Assembly (NCBI GenBank): GCA_031553775.1
Contig: JAVBLA010000026.1
Coordinates: 1-52,545 of the forward strand
Direction: 5' to 3'
Length of the DNA: 52,545 bases
Source: JAISFI01 sp031553775
Lineage (GTDB): Bacteria > Bacteroidota > Bacteroidia > Bacteroidales > Azobacteroidaceae
Both the position numbers and the translations under genes were made by a program. The notes under the pieces were generated by a model, which was not told the DNA's origin, did no database searches, and saw only the letters and a list, made by a program, of their open reading frames with translations. Positions 1-7,564 of this stretch are shown piece after piece (position 1 is the stretch's first letter; each line of letters begins with the position of its first letter).

Positions 1-437
1 TCTAAATGTGCTTGCGCAAACTCATTTATCAAACCATAATAAAACGTCCATTTTTCATTCTTTTCCAGGAAATCCAGATCATCCTGTATTCTTTCTAATA
101 CCATTTTTGCCTCTCCTCTATTGGAGAGTGTTTTAATCGTATTCGTTCGCGCGACGACCTCTTTCTCTATATCGTTTTGTTTTCTTGCATCTTGTTCCAG
201 CAAAGAATAATACTTGAGCAATGAGTCGACACTTTGTTCGGAAAAATAAACGGCTTCGGCCAGTTGATTGCGGGTAAGCAAGCGTTCAGTGCCTTCCTGA
301 GACTGAATGGCCCGAAGTAAGGAATCTTTTTTCTGTAGATATTGTACGTCATCGCTTTGTGCCGGTACCGTAAGTGGAAGAATTATTGCCAGGATAACAA
401 TCAGAGATAGTTTTTTCAGGATAGATAGTAGATCCAT
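1..437 (-). CDS. Exported TPR-type protein, N-terminal part, probably a sensor kinase (partial)
   Basis: A minus-strand frame runs without a stop from the ATG at 437 off the left edge, giving at least 145 residues. It opens with a basic-hydrophobic signal peptide (MDLLSILKKLSLIVILAIIL) ending near a PAQS cleavage site. It then reads as charged helical sequence (YLQKKDSLLRAIQSQEG..., ARTNTIKTLSNRGEAKMVLE) of the kind found in tetratricopeptide sensor domains. The start resembles the two TPR-containing histidine kinases at 27984-30017 and 35222-37051, so a third TPR kinase or TPR regulator is likely. The catalytic part lies outside the window, so this is inference. A TAnnTTTG promoter sits about 110 bases upstream at 554-547. 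Confidence 0.7.
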   Translation of the reverse strand, partial: MDLLSILKKLSLIVILAIILPLTVPAQSDDVQYLQKKDSLLRAIQSQEGTERLLTRNQLAEAVYFSEQSVDSLLKYYSLLEQDARKQNDIEKEVVARTNTIKTLSNRGEAKMVLERIQDDLDFLEKNEKWTFYYGLINEFAQAHL

Positions 438-982
438 AATTAATTTGCATTAGTTATATGATTATAAATAGATGAATTCTTTGACAAAGTTTATATCTTC
501 GGACTGTTTGTTTATATTTTTACCTTCTGCTTGGTTTCACATGGAGCAAATGTAAAAACATCTTAAATTAAGATTGTCCTGAGATTGGAAAACGGTGTCT
601 TAAATTAGGAATATTTGAAAATAAGGCAGTGAAAAGCCCGTTTTTGATTGTCAGTCATTCATCCCCGGGTTAAAATTGGCGACGATATCAATGTAATCCT
701 TACCCTTCAAGGCCTATTCTATATATGGTGGTTTTAGATAGTAAAAGGACCTGATGCCCTTTTACCTAAATCAGCCCGGCGAGAAGAAATATCTTCAGCC
801 AGCAAGGCTTGCCTGTTAAATAACTCGTGGTTTTTGTTTTATCCGTTGTTTTATCATCTGTTGTTTTTTTAGAATGATTTTGTTTTAAGCTGGAACAAAT
901 CTAAAAAAACAGAAGAAGAAAGTCGTGGTTTTAACAACAAAAACGTTGTTGTTTTGATAATTGAAGCGATAATTGCCAATGT
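438..982. other. 545-base intergenic region with a hairpin
   Basis: No credible gene was found between the left-edge gene and the AraC pair. The stretch holds a perfect 8-bp inverted repeat, GTAAAAGG (741-748) and CCTTTTAC (758-765), with a 9-base loop. It also has several TTGTTTT/AACAAC-rich words at 830-960, including a small inverted repeat around AACAAC...GTTGTT near 940-955. The hairpin lacks a clear T-tract, so it could be a weak terminator for the AraC pair or a protein site. Confidence 0.4.
547..554 (-). promoter_or_regulatory. Bacteroidetes -7 element for the left-edge gene
   Basis: The minus strand reads TACATTTG, a perfect TAnnTTTG match, about 110 bases before the ATG at 437. No convincing -33 TTTG is seen, so the call rests on one element and the position. 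Confidence 0.35.
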
Positions 983-2092
983 TCAATAATTTATATTTTT
1001 CCTTTTCCAGGAAAGAGGAGGCATGCCTGTAGTTTTTGTAAACTGTCGTGTGAAATTACTTATTTTACTGAACCCGACCATTTGACAGATTTCATTTATT
1101 GGTAGTGTGGCATTTTCCAGCATTAAGCGTTTTGCTTCATCCATACGTAATTGATTGATCCATTCTCTGAATGTTTGCTGCTTATAGGTATTGATGTAAT
1201 TCGAAAGGTAAGTACGATTTGTATATAATTGGTTTGCTACTTGTTCTATTGTTATACCGGCTTGTAGATAATTTCTTTGTGTTATCCACTCATCAAGCAG
1301 GAATTCTAAATCACCAAAAGATGCCGGGCGGATGGTTGTGTTATTATCCTCTTTTTTATCTTCATCAGAAGCAATACGGATTGGTTCTATCGATTGATAT
1401 TTGAATCCGTAATTGATCAACTGAAATCCGTAATAGGCATAAAAAGGAATTACAAATACTTTGAAGAAAACAAAAATTACATCCGGACTAAATATAGATA
1501 TTAATGCCAGAATACCTACTACCAATGCATAATAGAAAGAAAAATTCACCCACCGTAGCCTTTTCCATTCCTGTTCTGAAAAGTAGTTATCCATCCGGCA
1601 TTTATATTCTTTGAATGTTTTGTAAAATAAGAGGGTGTACTTCAATAAGATGTATATATAGTAGAGGGCAAAAATGCCTTGAAATATATAAAGCACTTCA
1701 ATAGGAGCAGTAAAATATACCACCCATGTCAGGCAACCGATAATACAAATCGGAACAACTTCCCGTATCAATTTTTGTTTAACGGAAAAACGTATATTAA
1801 TCAAAGATAAAGACGCGTGGGTAAAGGATAATGCTAATAGGGGAGAGATGGTTAGTATGATGGTTCGTACCATATTGACATCCGGTTTTATATCCGAAGG
1901 TCGTAAAAACTCACCTATCATGGATAAAGCCAGCAATGAATAGGCAACTCCCATTACACGACGGGCGATACGGTAATTTTGCAGTTCTTTGATTTTGGGT
2001 ACAGATAATAAAAGGAAGCAACTTCCGACCACCAACCCTATAGAAATCAGAAGCAATGACAATATATAATTTATCCGTTCCAGTTCCATCAT
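983..2092 (-). CDS. AraC-family regulator with membrane-spanning N-terminus
   Basis: The protein has 369 residues. Roughly residues 1-240 are hydrophobic with about seven predicted transmembrane segments. The C-terminal ~100 residues form an AraC-type double helix-turn-helix (NRTYLSNYINTYKQQTFREW, then INEICQMVGFSKISNFTRQF). In AraC proteins the second helix-turn-helix motif GF...S.F.R.F contacts DNA, and it is intact here. The membrane part suggests direct sensing of an envelope or external signal; the ligand is unknown. The start is an ATGATG one base after the TAA of the upstream paralogue, which implies translational coupling. The two proteins align along their whole length, so they arose by tandem duplication. 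Target genes are not evident. Confidence 0.85.
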   Translation of the reverse strand: MMELERINYILSLLLISIGLVVGSCFLLLSVPKIKELQNYRIARRVMGVAYSLLALSMIGEFLRPSDIKPDVNMVRTIILTISPLLALSFTHASLSLINIRFSVKQKLIREVVPICIIGCLTWVVYFTAPIEVLYIFQGIFALYYIYILLKYTLLFYKTFKEYKCRMDNYFSEQEWKRLRWVNFSFYYALVVGILALISIFSPDVIFVFFKVFVIPFYAYYGFQLINYGFKYQSIEPIRIASDEDKKEDNNTTIRPASFGDLEFLLDEWITQRNYLQAGITIEQVANQLYTNRTYLSNYINTYKQQTFREWINQLRMDEAKRLMLENATLPINEICQMVGFSKISNFTRQFTKTTGMPPLSWKRKNINY

Positions 2093-2093
2093 T

Positions 2094-3215
2094 TTATAGA
2101 TTAACAGGTTGGCCTTCCTTTGACTTTCTCCATGTGTTAGGGCTTATTCCTTCGCTCTTTGTAAACAAGCGTCCGAAATTACTCTTATCGCTGAATCCCG
2201 CCCTTTCTGAAATCTCCGAAACCGACAAATCCGGATGTTTTAACAAAAGTGTTTTAGCTTCCCCAATCCTAAGCTCGCTGATCCATTCCTTAAATGTTAT
2301 CTGGAGGTGGATGTTTACGTACTCAGACAGATAGGTTCGGTTTGTATCAAGCTGCATCGCAACATTTTCGATATTTACACCCGGTTCCAGAAACTTCTTG
2401 TCAGCAACCCATTGTTCAGCACTTATTTTTAATGACGTATAATTACGGATAGAAGAAATATTGTTTTCAGTTTCCGTATTTTCCATAATAATAACTTCAA
2501 TATTTTGAAATATATGAGCATAATTAATGAATTGAATGCCATAATAGCTATAAAAACCAATAATAAATAAAGAGAAAACAATACCGGTTATGGGAGAGAA
2601 AAAGAGTGTTGTGTATAATGCCATAATTCCGATTGCCAACGCAGCATAAAAAGATACATATATCCAGCGAAAACGTACCGCTTCCTGATCTGCATAAAAA
2701 TTATCCATTTCCCGGATATATTGATTGTAATTCCTCTGAAATAAAATTGTATACCGGATCAATACAAAAACATAGTAAACAATAAAAATAAAAAATAGAA
2801 TATCTGTATATATGGGTGAGGAATGTATTGAAAGAACAATTGGTGTTAATACACAAAACAGGATGATTGGTATTGATTCTAAAAAGATATTCCGCTTTGT
2901 TGCAAAATGAAAATTGATGAGCGTAATATTTGTATATGTAAACAGGAAAGACTGGAACAGGCACACCAACAAAGCAATCATTTTAGCCGATTGAATATTC
3001 ATCACTTCCGAATGAGTAAAAAGTTCGATTATATTCATTAATCCCAAACTCAGATAAGCGCAAGCCATGACATAACGGGCTATCCCATAATTATGAAGAT
3101 TTGCATTGGGGGGTACCGACAAAATGCTGAAAAACAGGCAGAATATAAACGACATTCCGATTGTGATCCAGATACTTGTTATATATATATTGTTAAGTAT
3201 TAATTCCATTGGCAT
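2094..3215 (-). CDS. AraC-family regulator with membrane-spanning N-terminus (paralogue)
   Basis: The protein has 373 residues with the same architecture as the gene at 983-2092: an N-terminal block of about seven transmembrane helices, a linker near residues 240-270, and a C-terminal AraC DNA-binding domain (LDTNRTYLSEYVNIHLQ..., VSEISERAGFSDKSNFGRLF). It is first in a two-gene operon and its TAA is one base from the next ATG. A minus-strand TAnnTTTG element lies about 95 bases upstream. Corresponding words in both proteins (YGIARYVMACAYLSLGL and YRIARRVMGVAYSLLAL) show common descent. They could act as a heterodimer or respond to different ligands; nothing in the sequence decides this. Confidence 0.85.
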   Translation of the reverse strand: MPMELILNNIYITSIWITIGMSFIFCLFFSILSVPPNANLHNYGIARYVMACAYLSLGLMNIIELFTHSEVMNIQSAKMIALLVCLFQSFLFTYTNITLINFHFATKRNIFLESIPIILFCVLTPIVLSIHSSPIYTDILFFIFIVYYVFVLIRYTILFQRNYNQYIREMDNFYADQEAVRFRWIYVSFYAALAIGIMALYTTLFFSPITGIVFSLFIIGFYSYYGIQFINYAHIFQNIEVIIMENTETENNISSIRNYTSLKISAEQWVADKKFLEPGVNIENVAMQLDTNRTYLSEYVNIHLQITFKEWISELRIGEAKTLLLKHPDLSVSEISERAGFSDKSNFGRLFTKSEGISPNTWRKSKEGQPVNL

Positions 3216-3309
3216 ATTGTAGAAGTTTACTCAAAAACTGTTTATGTAAACAGAAAACGACTGAAAAAACCGTATGGGATAGCAAATAAATGATGCTTAC
3301 GAAGTTACT

Positions 3310-3342
3310 CAAACTTATGATTTCCACGGTTAAAACATCAAA
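3310..3342 (-). promoter_or_regulatory. Probable promoter of the AraC pair
   Basis: The minus strand reads TAAGTTTG at 3317-3310 (TAnnTTTG), with a TTTG at 3342-3339 about 21 bases upstream of it. Both elements match the Bacteroidetes sigma-factor consensus, and the start codon at 3215 is about 95 bases downstream. Confidence 0.5.
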
Positions 3343-3420
3343 GTTAGTGAAAATTTATTTATTTGCAGGTGTGATTGTTTGGATTTAGCCCCTTTTTATC
3401 AGGAAAAAGAAACATTTTTG

Positions 3421-3428
3421 TATTTTTG
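3421..3428 (+). promoter_or_regulatory. -7 element of msrBA
   Basis: TATTTTTG is a perfect TAnnTTTG match. Transcription would begin a few bases after 3428, downstream of the ATG at 3375. That makes the ATG at 3453 the likely start and gives a proper lipoprotein signal. Confidence 0.5.
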
Positions 3429-3452
3429 TTTGTTGATAAACCAAACAACAAA

Positions 3453-4382
3453 ATGCTCCGCATTCAAAACATAATCACCTGTTTATTCCTGTTTGTCATC
3501 ACGTCGTGCGGACAGGATAACCAAAAACAAACCGGAATGGAAGAAAAATATAATCCGCTGACTCCGGAAGAAGAAAGGGTCATCATCCATAAAGGAACAG
3601 AAGCTCCTTTTACCGGCGCTTTGTTAAACAATAAAGAAACCGGTACATACATTTGTAAGCGTTGTAATGCCCCATTATACCATTCGTCAGATAAATTCGA
3701 TTCGGGCTGCGGATGGCCTTCGTTTGATGACGAAATACCGGGAGCAGTCACCCGGAAAGCAGATCCGGACGGCAGGCGGATAGAAATTCTCTGTTCTCAT
3801 TGTGGTGCCCACTTAGGACATGTATTTACAGGCGAAGGATTTACACCTAAAGATACACGGCACTGTGTCAATTCCATCTCCATGAAGTTTATCCCTCAAA
3901 AGCCGGATACGGCTTATTTTGCTTCCGGATGTTTCTGGGGAACCGAATATTATATGATGAAAGCCCCGGGCGTTATCTCTACTGCGGTGGGTTTTATGGG
4001 AGGACATGTGGATCACCCTACTTACGAACAGGTTTGCACAAAAACTACGGGACATCTGGAGACAACACAGGTTGTCTTCGATGCCAACCTGACTAATTAT
4101 GAAGAGTTGGTACGGTTATTCTTCGAGACACACGATTTTACCCAAACCAATGGGCAGGGGCCCGATATCGGACCTCAGTACCGTTCTTTCATATTCTTCA
4201 GGAATAAGGAACAAAAAGAGATTGCGGAAAAATATGTCCGTATCCTGACCGATAAGGGCTATAAAGTTGCTACTACCTTGCAGGAAGCATCGGTTTTCTG
4301 GAAGGCGGAAGAGTATCATCAGCAGTATTATGAGCATAAGGGGGGCAGGCCTTATTGTCATGTGTATAGAAAGATCTTTTGA
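3453..4382 (+). CDS. msrBA: Lipoprotein MsrB-MsrA fusion, peptide-methionine sulfoxide reductase
   Basis: This is a bifunctional enzyme that reduces both methionine sulfoxide epimers in oxidised proteins. From the ATG at 3453 it has 309 residues. It begins with a lipoprotein signal with lipobox ITSC (Cys19), so it should sit in the cell envelope facing the periplasm. The MsrB domain (about 30-150) has the zinc cysteine pairs CKRC (68/71) and CSHC (114/117) and catalytic Cys138 in RHCVN. The MsrA domain (about 152-305) has the GCFWG motif with catalytic Cys160. A longer reading from an ATG at 3375 would add 26 residues before the signal peptide; the promoter position argues against it. It is divergent from the AraC pair with no obvious functional link. 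The order MsrB then MsrA is the reverse of the classical PilB-type arrangement. Confidence 0.93.
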   Translation: MLRIQNIITCLFLFVITSCGQDNQKQTGMEEKYNPLTPEEERVIIHKGTEAPFTGALLNNKETGTYICKRCNAPLYHSSDKFDSGCGWPSFDDEIPGAVTRKADPDGRRIEILCSHCGAHLGHVFTGEGFTPKDTRHCVNSISMKFIPQKPDTAYFASGCFWGTEYYMMKAPGVISTAVGFMGGHVDHPTYEQVCTKTTGHLETTQVVFDANLTNYEELVRLFFETHDFTQTNGQGPDIGPQYRSFIFFRNKEQKEIAEKYVRILTDKGYKVATTLQEASVFWKAEEYHQQYYEHKGGRPYCHVYRKIF

Positions 4383-4502
4383 GATTGTATTCAATTCCGG
4401 TTTTATTTTCTATAGCTGATCATATATTTCATTAATTTACTTAAATAGATATATTATGTATTAAATACAATAATAATATATTTAAATAAGAAGATTAATT
4501 TG

Positions 4503-4510
4503 TATTTTTG
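4503..4510 (+). promoter_or_regulatory. -7 element of hipBA
   Basis: TATTTTTG (TAnnTTTG) lies 21 bases before the ATG at 4531. The upstream 80 bases are very AT-rich (AATAATATATTTAAATAAG). HipB-type autoregulation at this site would be expected from the family, but no clear palindromic operator was recognised. Confidence 0.45.
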
Positions 4511-4530
4511 TAATCTAAAATGAAAAAAAT

Positions 4531-4842
4531 ATGGACTGGTATAGTATGAGCAATCCGGCTATTCTTGCGGAAGTAGGAAAAAGACTGAAGGAATACAGGC
4601 TTCGTAAGAATTACACGCAAGAAGAACTTGCTCTAAAATCGGGCGTGAGTTTAGGGTCTGTACACAAGATTGAAAGTGGGAAAGCGGTTTCTTTTGCCAT
4701 TCTTGTTTCGGCTATGCGAACACTACGTTTGCTTGATAATTTAGAAACATTGGTTACTGAGCCTCCCATAAGCCCCGTGGAGTTGTTGAAGCTGAAAGGA
4801 AAGACCAGGCAACGGGCAAGTAAAAACAACATTCAACAATAA
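4531..4842 (+). CDS. hipB: HipB-like XRE antitoxin/regulator
   Basis: The protein has 103 residues. Residues about 12-70 form an XRE/Cro helix-turn-helix (KRLKEYRLRKNYTQEELALK, SGVSLGSVHKIESGK). The C-terminal tail is basic and probably disordered, as in HipB proteins that insert into their toxin or bind DNA. It lies 5 bases upstream of hipA, the standard order for HipBA modules, in which HipB represses the operon and neutralises the HipA kinase. An in-frame ATG five codons later (4546) is an alternative start. This is the first gene of the accessory island that follows msrBA. Confidence 0.85.
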   Translation: MDWYSMSNPAILAEVGKRLKEYRLRKNYTQEELALKSGVSLGSVHKIESGKAVSFAILVSAMRTLRLLDNLETLVTEPPISPVELLKLKGKTRQRASKNNIQQ

Positions 4843-4847
4843 ATGCG

Positions 4848-6143
4848 ATGAATACTATCTTGGAAGTAAGCCTTTGGGGCGAAAAAATAGGAGCAGCCGT
4901 CTGGAATAAAGAAAAAGAGACCGGCATATTTGAATTTTACGATTCTTTTGCACGCTTGAATTGGAACATTGCCCCCTTGACCATGCCCTTGAATGATATT
5001 CGAAGAAATGACCGAATTTTTCAATTTTCCACACATAAAGGAAAAACTTTTAAAGGATTGCCCGGCATGTTAGCCGATTCGCTTCCAGATGATTATGGGA
5101 ATAAGATTATTGATGAATGGTTGGTAAGCCAAGGTTTGAATTCAGAAACATTTACCCCTATCGATAGATTATGTTATGTTGGAAAAAGAGGCATGGGCGC
5201 TTTGGAATATACACCGGCCATCAATGATAAAATGCTGAATGAATCATCTGTCATTGAAATAGAACAATTGACCGAATTGGCACGGGAAGTATTGAATGAA
5301 AAAGAAACTTTTCAAACAAATTTTAAAATAGAGAATAAATCTATTAAGGATATTTTAAAAGTCGGGACTTCGGCCGGAGGGGCAAAGCCCAAAGCTATTA
5401 TTGCGTGGAACGAAATCACCAACGAAGTGCGTTCGGGACAAGTGAAGGCGCCAGAAAATTTTGGTTACTGGCTGTTAAAATTCGATGGAGTAGAAGACAA
5501 AAAATTGAATGATAATCCACTTGGCATCGGAAAAATTGAATATGCTTATTACAAAATGGCTTTGGATTGTGGTATCCGTATGACTGAATGTCGGTTATTG
5601 AAAGAAAAAAAATATGCCCATTTTATGACTAAACGGTTCGACCGGACGAATAATGGGGAAAAACTACATACCCAGACTTTGTGTGCTATCGCTCATTACA
5701 ACCGCGATGAAAGATATTCTTATGAGCATGCGTTTCAGGTAATGAGACGTTTGGGGTTGCCGTACGAAAATATGGAACAACTATACCGCCGGATGGTTTT
5801 TAATGTCCTTGCCCGCAATCATGACGACCATACCAAAAACCATTCATTTATCATGGATACGAGCGGAGAATGGGAACTGGCACCGGCTTATGACTTGTGT
5901 TATTCTTATTCGACTTCAGGGAAATGGACTAATCAGCATCAATTATCGTTGAATAATAAGCGCAGTGATTTTGAATATAGCGATTTATTATCCGTAGCTA
6001 CCAACATGGATATAAAATTCTCTAAAGAGATTATCTCTCAAATTTCGGAGGTCGTTTCAAAATGGATGGATTATGCAAAAGATTCGGATGTAAAACCGGC
6101 GCATAGTGAACTTATCAAAAGTAATCTACGGCTTTTGAAATAG
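4848..6143 (+). CDS. hipA: HipA-type serine/threonine kinase toxin
   Basis: The protein has 431 residues, the normal length for HipA. The N-terminal subdomain carries the HipA_N signature FKGLPGMLADSLPDDYGNK (68-86). The ATP-binding loop is GTSAGGAKPKA (173-183). The catalytic loop is RNHDDHTKNHSF (323-334), with the catalytic aspartate in HDDH, and the metal-binding aspartate is in APAYDL (345-350). All key residues look intact, so the kinase is probably active. In E. coli HipA phosphorylates GltX and causes persistence; the target here cannot be read from sequence. It is cotranscribed with hipB. The neighbourhood of mobile-element remnants suggests horizontal arrival. Confidence 0.92.
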   Translation: MNTILEVSLWGEKIGAAVWNKEKETGIFEFYDSFARLNWNIAPLTMPLNDIRRNDRIFQFSTHKGKTFKGLPGMLADSLPDDYGNKIIDEWLVSQGLNSETFTPIDRLCYVGKRGMGALEYTPAINDKMLNESSVIEIEQLTELAREVLNEKETFQTNFKIENKSIKDILKVGTSAGGAKPKAIIAWNEITNEVRSGQVKAPENFGYWLLKFDGVEDKKLNDNPLGIGKIEYAYYKMALDCGIRMTECRLLKEKKYAHFMTKRFDRTNNGEKLHTQTLCAIAHYNRDERYSYEHAFQVMRRLGLPYENMEQLYRRMVFNVLARNHDDHTKNHSFIMDTSGEWELAPAYDLCYSYSTSGKWTNQHQLSLNNKRSDFEYSDLLSVATNMDIKFSKEIISQISEVVSKWMDYAKDSDVKPAHSELIKSNLRLLK

Positions 6144-6267
6144 TAAAAATTTAAATACATCTATCTTTTATCGGTTTTTTGGATTGAATAGCACATTCCA
6201 AAATGGAGCTACCGGCAATGCTGAAAATATCGGTTCTGAATCCGATATTGATTGGATTATCTTTTAG
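6142..6267 (+). pseudogene. Possible C-terminal gene fragment after hipA
   Basis: A frame different from hipA is open across 6142-6267 and ends at TAG 6265. Its last residues read STFQNGATGNAENIGSESD and then IDWIIF, a composition more like protein than random DNA. No start codon and no recognised family are visible. It may be the tail of a gene whose front was lost when the hipBA segment joined, or simply chance. Confidence 0.2.
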
Positions 6268-6276
6268 CTAAACCGG

Positions 6277-6312
6277 CGGCAGGCTAACAAAATCAAAAGC
6301 CTGCCGTTTTTT
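6277..6312 (+). terminator. Rho-independent terminator
   Basis: A perfect 8-bp GC-rich stem, CGGCAGGC (6277-6284) with GCCTGCCG (6299-6306), is followed immediately by TTTTTT. It would end transcription of hipBA and/or of the fragment at 6142-6267. Confidence 0.85.
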
Positions 6313-6495
6313 ATTTGAATAAAAATCAAGTTTATTATTTTCATTCATGCTCAAAAGTTATTTCCCGTCCAATTCCGATTATCTCCCGCTCATGGCTTCC
6401 CAGCCGTTTGAGGTTGGAATTCCGCGAGGATAACCGGTTGTACGAGAATATTTTTTTCGATAAATGACTTGTTCTGCCATGCCATTACTTGAACA
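6313..6495. other. Non-coding stretch in the island
   Basis: Only short frames with early stops are present, for example one starting at the ATG near 6391. No promoter, repeat or RNA could be supported. It separates the hipBA terminator from the broken mobilisation genes. Confidence 0.4.
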
Positions 6496-6700
6496 ATGAG
6501 CGCAAAAAAGAAACAAAAACAGGTTCCAATATCGGAAGCAAAATACATTGAGACCTTCTGTACGGAAAACCCTTGCCCTTTCAGGGGAAGAAACTCCCTC
6601 TGAAGTTGGTAGTTTATCGGATGCCCGAAGGCGTGATGTTGAAACAAGAATTAATAATCCAGAGTGGCTGTATCCACCCGCTAAAAAATCCGTATTATGA
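6496..6700 (+). pseudogene. Broken small mobilisation-region gene
   Basis: The frame from the ATG at 6496 (MSAKKKQKQVPISEAKYIET...) stops at 6601. The +1-shifted frame continues to a TGA at 6698-6700 (ending NNPEWLYPPAKKSVL). That second frame overlaps the next gene's ATG (6697) in an ATGA arrangement, so it was probably the true C-terminus of a gene coupled to the mobilisation gene. The two halves are joined only by a frameshift somewhere in 6545-6600. I cannot name the family. It could be the small DNA-binding protein often placed before mobA in Bacteroides mobile elements; that is inference from position. Confidence 0.4.
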
Positions 6701-7142
6701 ATGAAAGTAAAGAACCCCGCAAACGGGGAAAAGGCGGACGACCGCCCAAGAGCAACCCTGCGGAAAACTGCCTGATGGTACGTTTTCCGATAAGCAGTAT
6801 GCCGAGTTCCTCACCATGTACGAGCAATTGGGCATCCGCTCGAAAGCGCGTTTTATCATTGCCCGTATTTTTGGCGAGGCGTTTCGCGTGATAAAAACCG
6901 ACGGTTCGGCGCTCGATTTTGTGATGAAACTGTCCGCTTTGTACGGGCAAATCCGTTCCGTCGGCGTGAATTATAATCAGGTGGTGAAAAAACGTCACAC
7001 CACTTTCGGTGAGAGAAAAGCACTCACAATGCTTTATAAACTGGAACCGGAGACGATAGAATTGTCGAAAATTGGGCGCGAAGTATTGCGGTTGTACGAG
7101 CAATTTAAGCAGGAATGTTTGGAAGAGTGTCATCATAAGTGA
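6697..7142 (+). pseudogene. MobA/MobC-like mobilisation (relaxosome) protein, frameshifted
   Basis: The first part (MNESKEPRKRGKGGRPPKSN, ending ...ENCLMVRF) is in one frame from 6697. The rest (FSDKQYAEFLTMYEQLG, then RFIIARIFGEAFRVIKTDGS, IRSVGVNYNQVVK and so on to 7142) is in another. The switch falls in the T-run at about 6782-6786. The joined product has the GRPPK start and GVNYNQVVK core typical of Bacteroides relaxosome accessory proteins of mobilisable and conjugative elements, which help a relaxase at oriT. No relaxase gene follows, so this is a relic of a mobile element and not a working system. A single-base sequencing error or programmed slip at the T-run cannot be excluded. Confidence 0.75.
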
Positions 7143-7207
7143 AATACAGGTAACGGTAGATCGCTAAAAAAGAAATAAAATTTACGCCAGTATCCCCTAA
7201 AATTTCC

Positions 7208-7215
7208 TATCTTTG
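7208..7215 (+). promoter_or_regulatory. -7 element upstream of the small XRE gene
   Basis: TATCTTTG (TAnnTTTG) lies 20 bases before the ATG at 7236. No other promoter is evident before the NYN/NACHT genes, so this may drive the whole 7236-10594 run. Confidence 0.5.
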
Positions 7216-7235
7216 GCAATTAAAATGATAATCCG

Positions 7236-7442
7236 ATGAAAATGAATCGAATTAAGGAAGCGTTGCAGGAGAAAGGATTGACTCAGGTATGGCTGGCCGA
7301 ACAACTTGGAAAAAGTTTTAAAATGGTTAATGCTTATGCCTGTAACCGTAAACAGCCAAGTCTTGAGATGCTTTTTCTCATTGCCGATCTATTGAATGTG
7401 AGTGTAAAAGATTTATTAGCAGAAAATAAAGGAGCTAAATAA
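7236..7442 (+). CDS. Small XRE-family regulator
   Basis: The protein has 68 residues, nearly all one XRE/Cro helix-turn-helix domain (LTQVWLAEQLGKSFKMVNAY, then QPSLEMLFLIADLLNVSVKD). Proteins of this size are common controllers placed just ahead of hsdM in Bacteroidetes type I restriction loci. The TAA overlaps an ATG (TAATG at 7440-7444) that begins MAKK, the kind of start used by hsdM. The XRE gene is intact and sits directly upstream of the NYN/NACHT pair, so it may now regulate that pair. Its own promoter is at 7208-7215. Confidence 0.85.
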   Translation: MKMNRIKEALQEKGLTQVWLAEQLGKSFKMVNAYACNRKQPSLEMLFLIADLLNVSVKDLLAENKGAK

Positions 7443-7564
7443 TGGCAAAAAAAGGAGATATTTTATAAGCGTTCGTGTGCCAGTCGGGGACTTGAATATT
7501 GCCATTGAGGATTGCTGCATTGGTCGTGGTTTAGCTGTAGTTAATAAAAGTACAATTATATGGT
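7442..7564 (+). pseudogene. Scar: hsdM-like start fused to an hsdS fragment
   Basis: The ATG overlapping the XRE stop reads MAKKGDIL and then TAA. Shifting one base at about 7461-7468 continues as ISVRVPVGDLNIA, EDCCIGRGLAVV, NKSTIIW and a stop at 7562-7564. GD(I/L)xISVRxPVGDLN and CCIGRGLA are hallmarks of the target-recognition region of type I restriction specificity subunits (HsdS). About 37 HsdS codons therefore survive. A small reading-frame fault and the absence of hsdM, the rest of hsdS and hsdR show that the restriction system was deleted. The NYN gene starts inside this remnant. Confidence 0.75.

Noticed and set aside
3375..3452. Upstream 26-codon extension of MsrBA
   Set aside because: It would lie ahead of the promoter's start point and put a non-signal sequence before a good lipoprotein signal.
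6681..7136. Minus-strand ORF of 151 codons over the mobilisation gene
   Set aside because: The plus-strand reading matches a known mobilisation family; the antisense frame has no recognisable domain and is a shadow.
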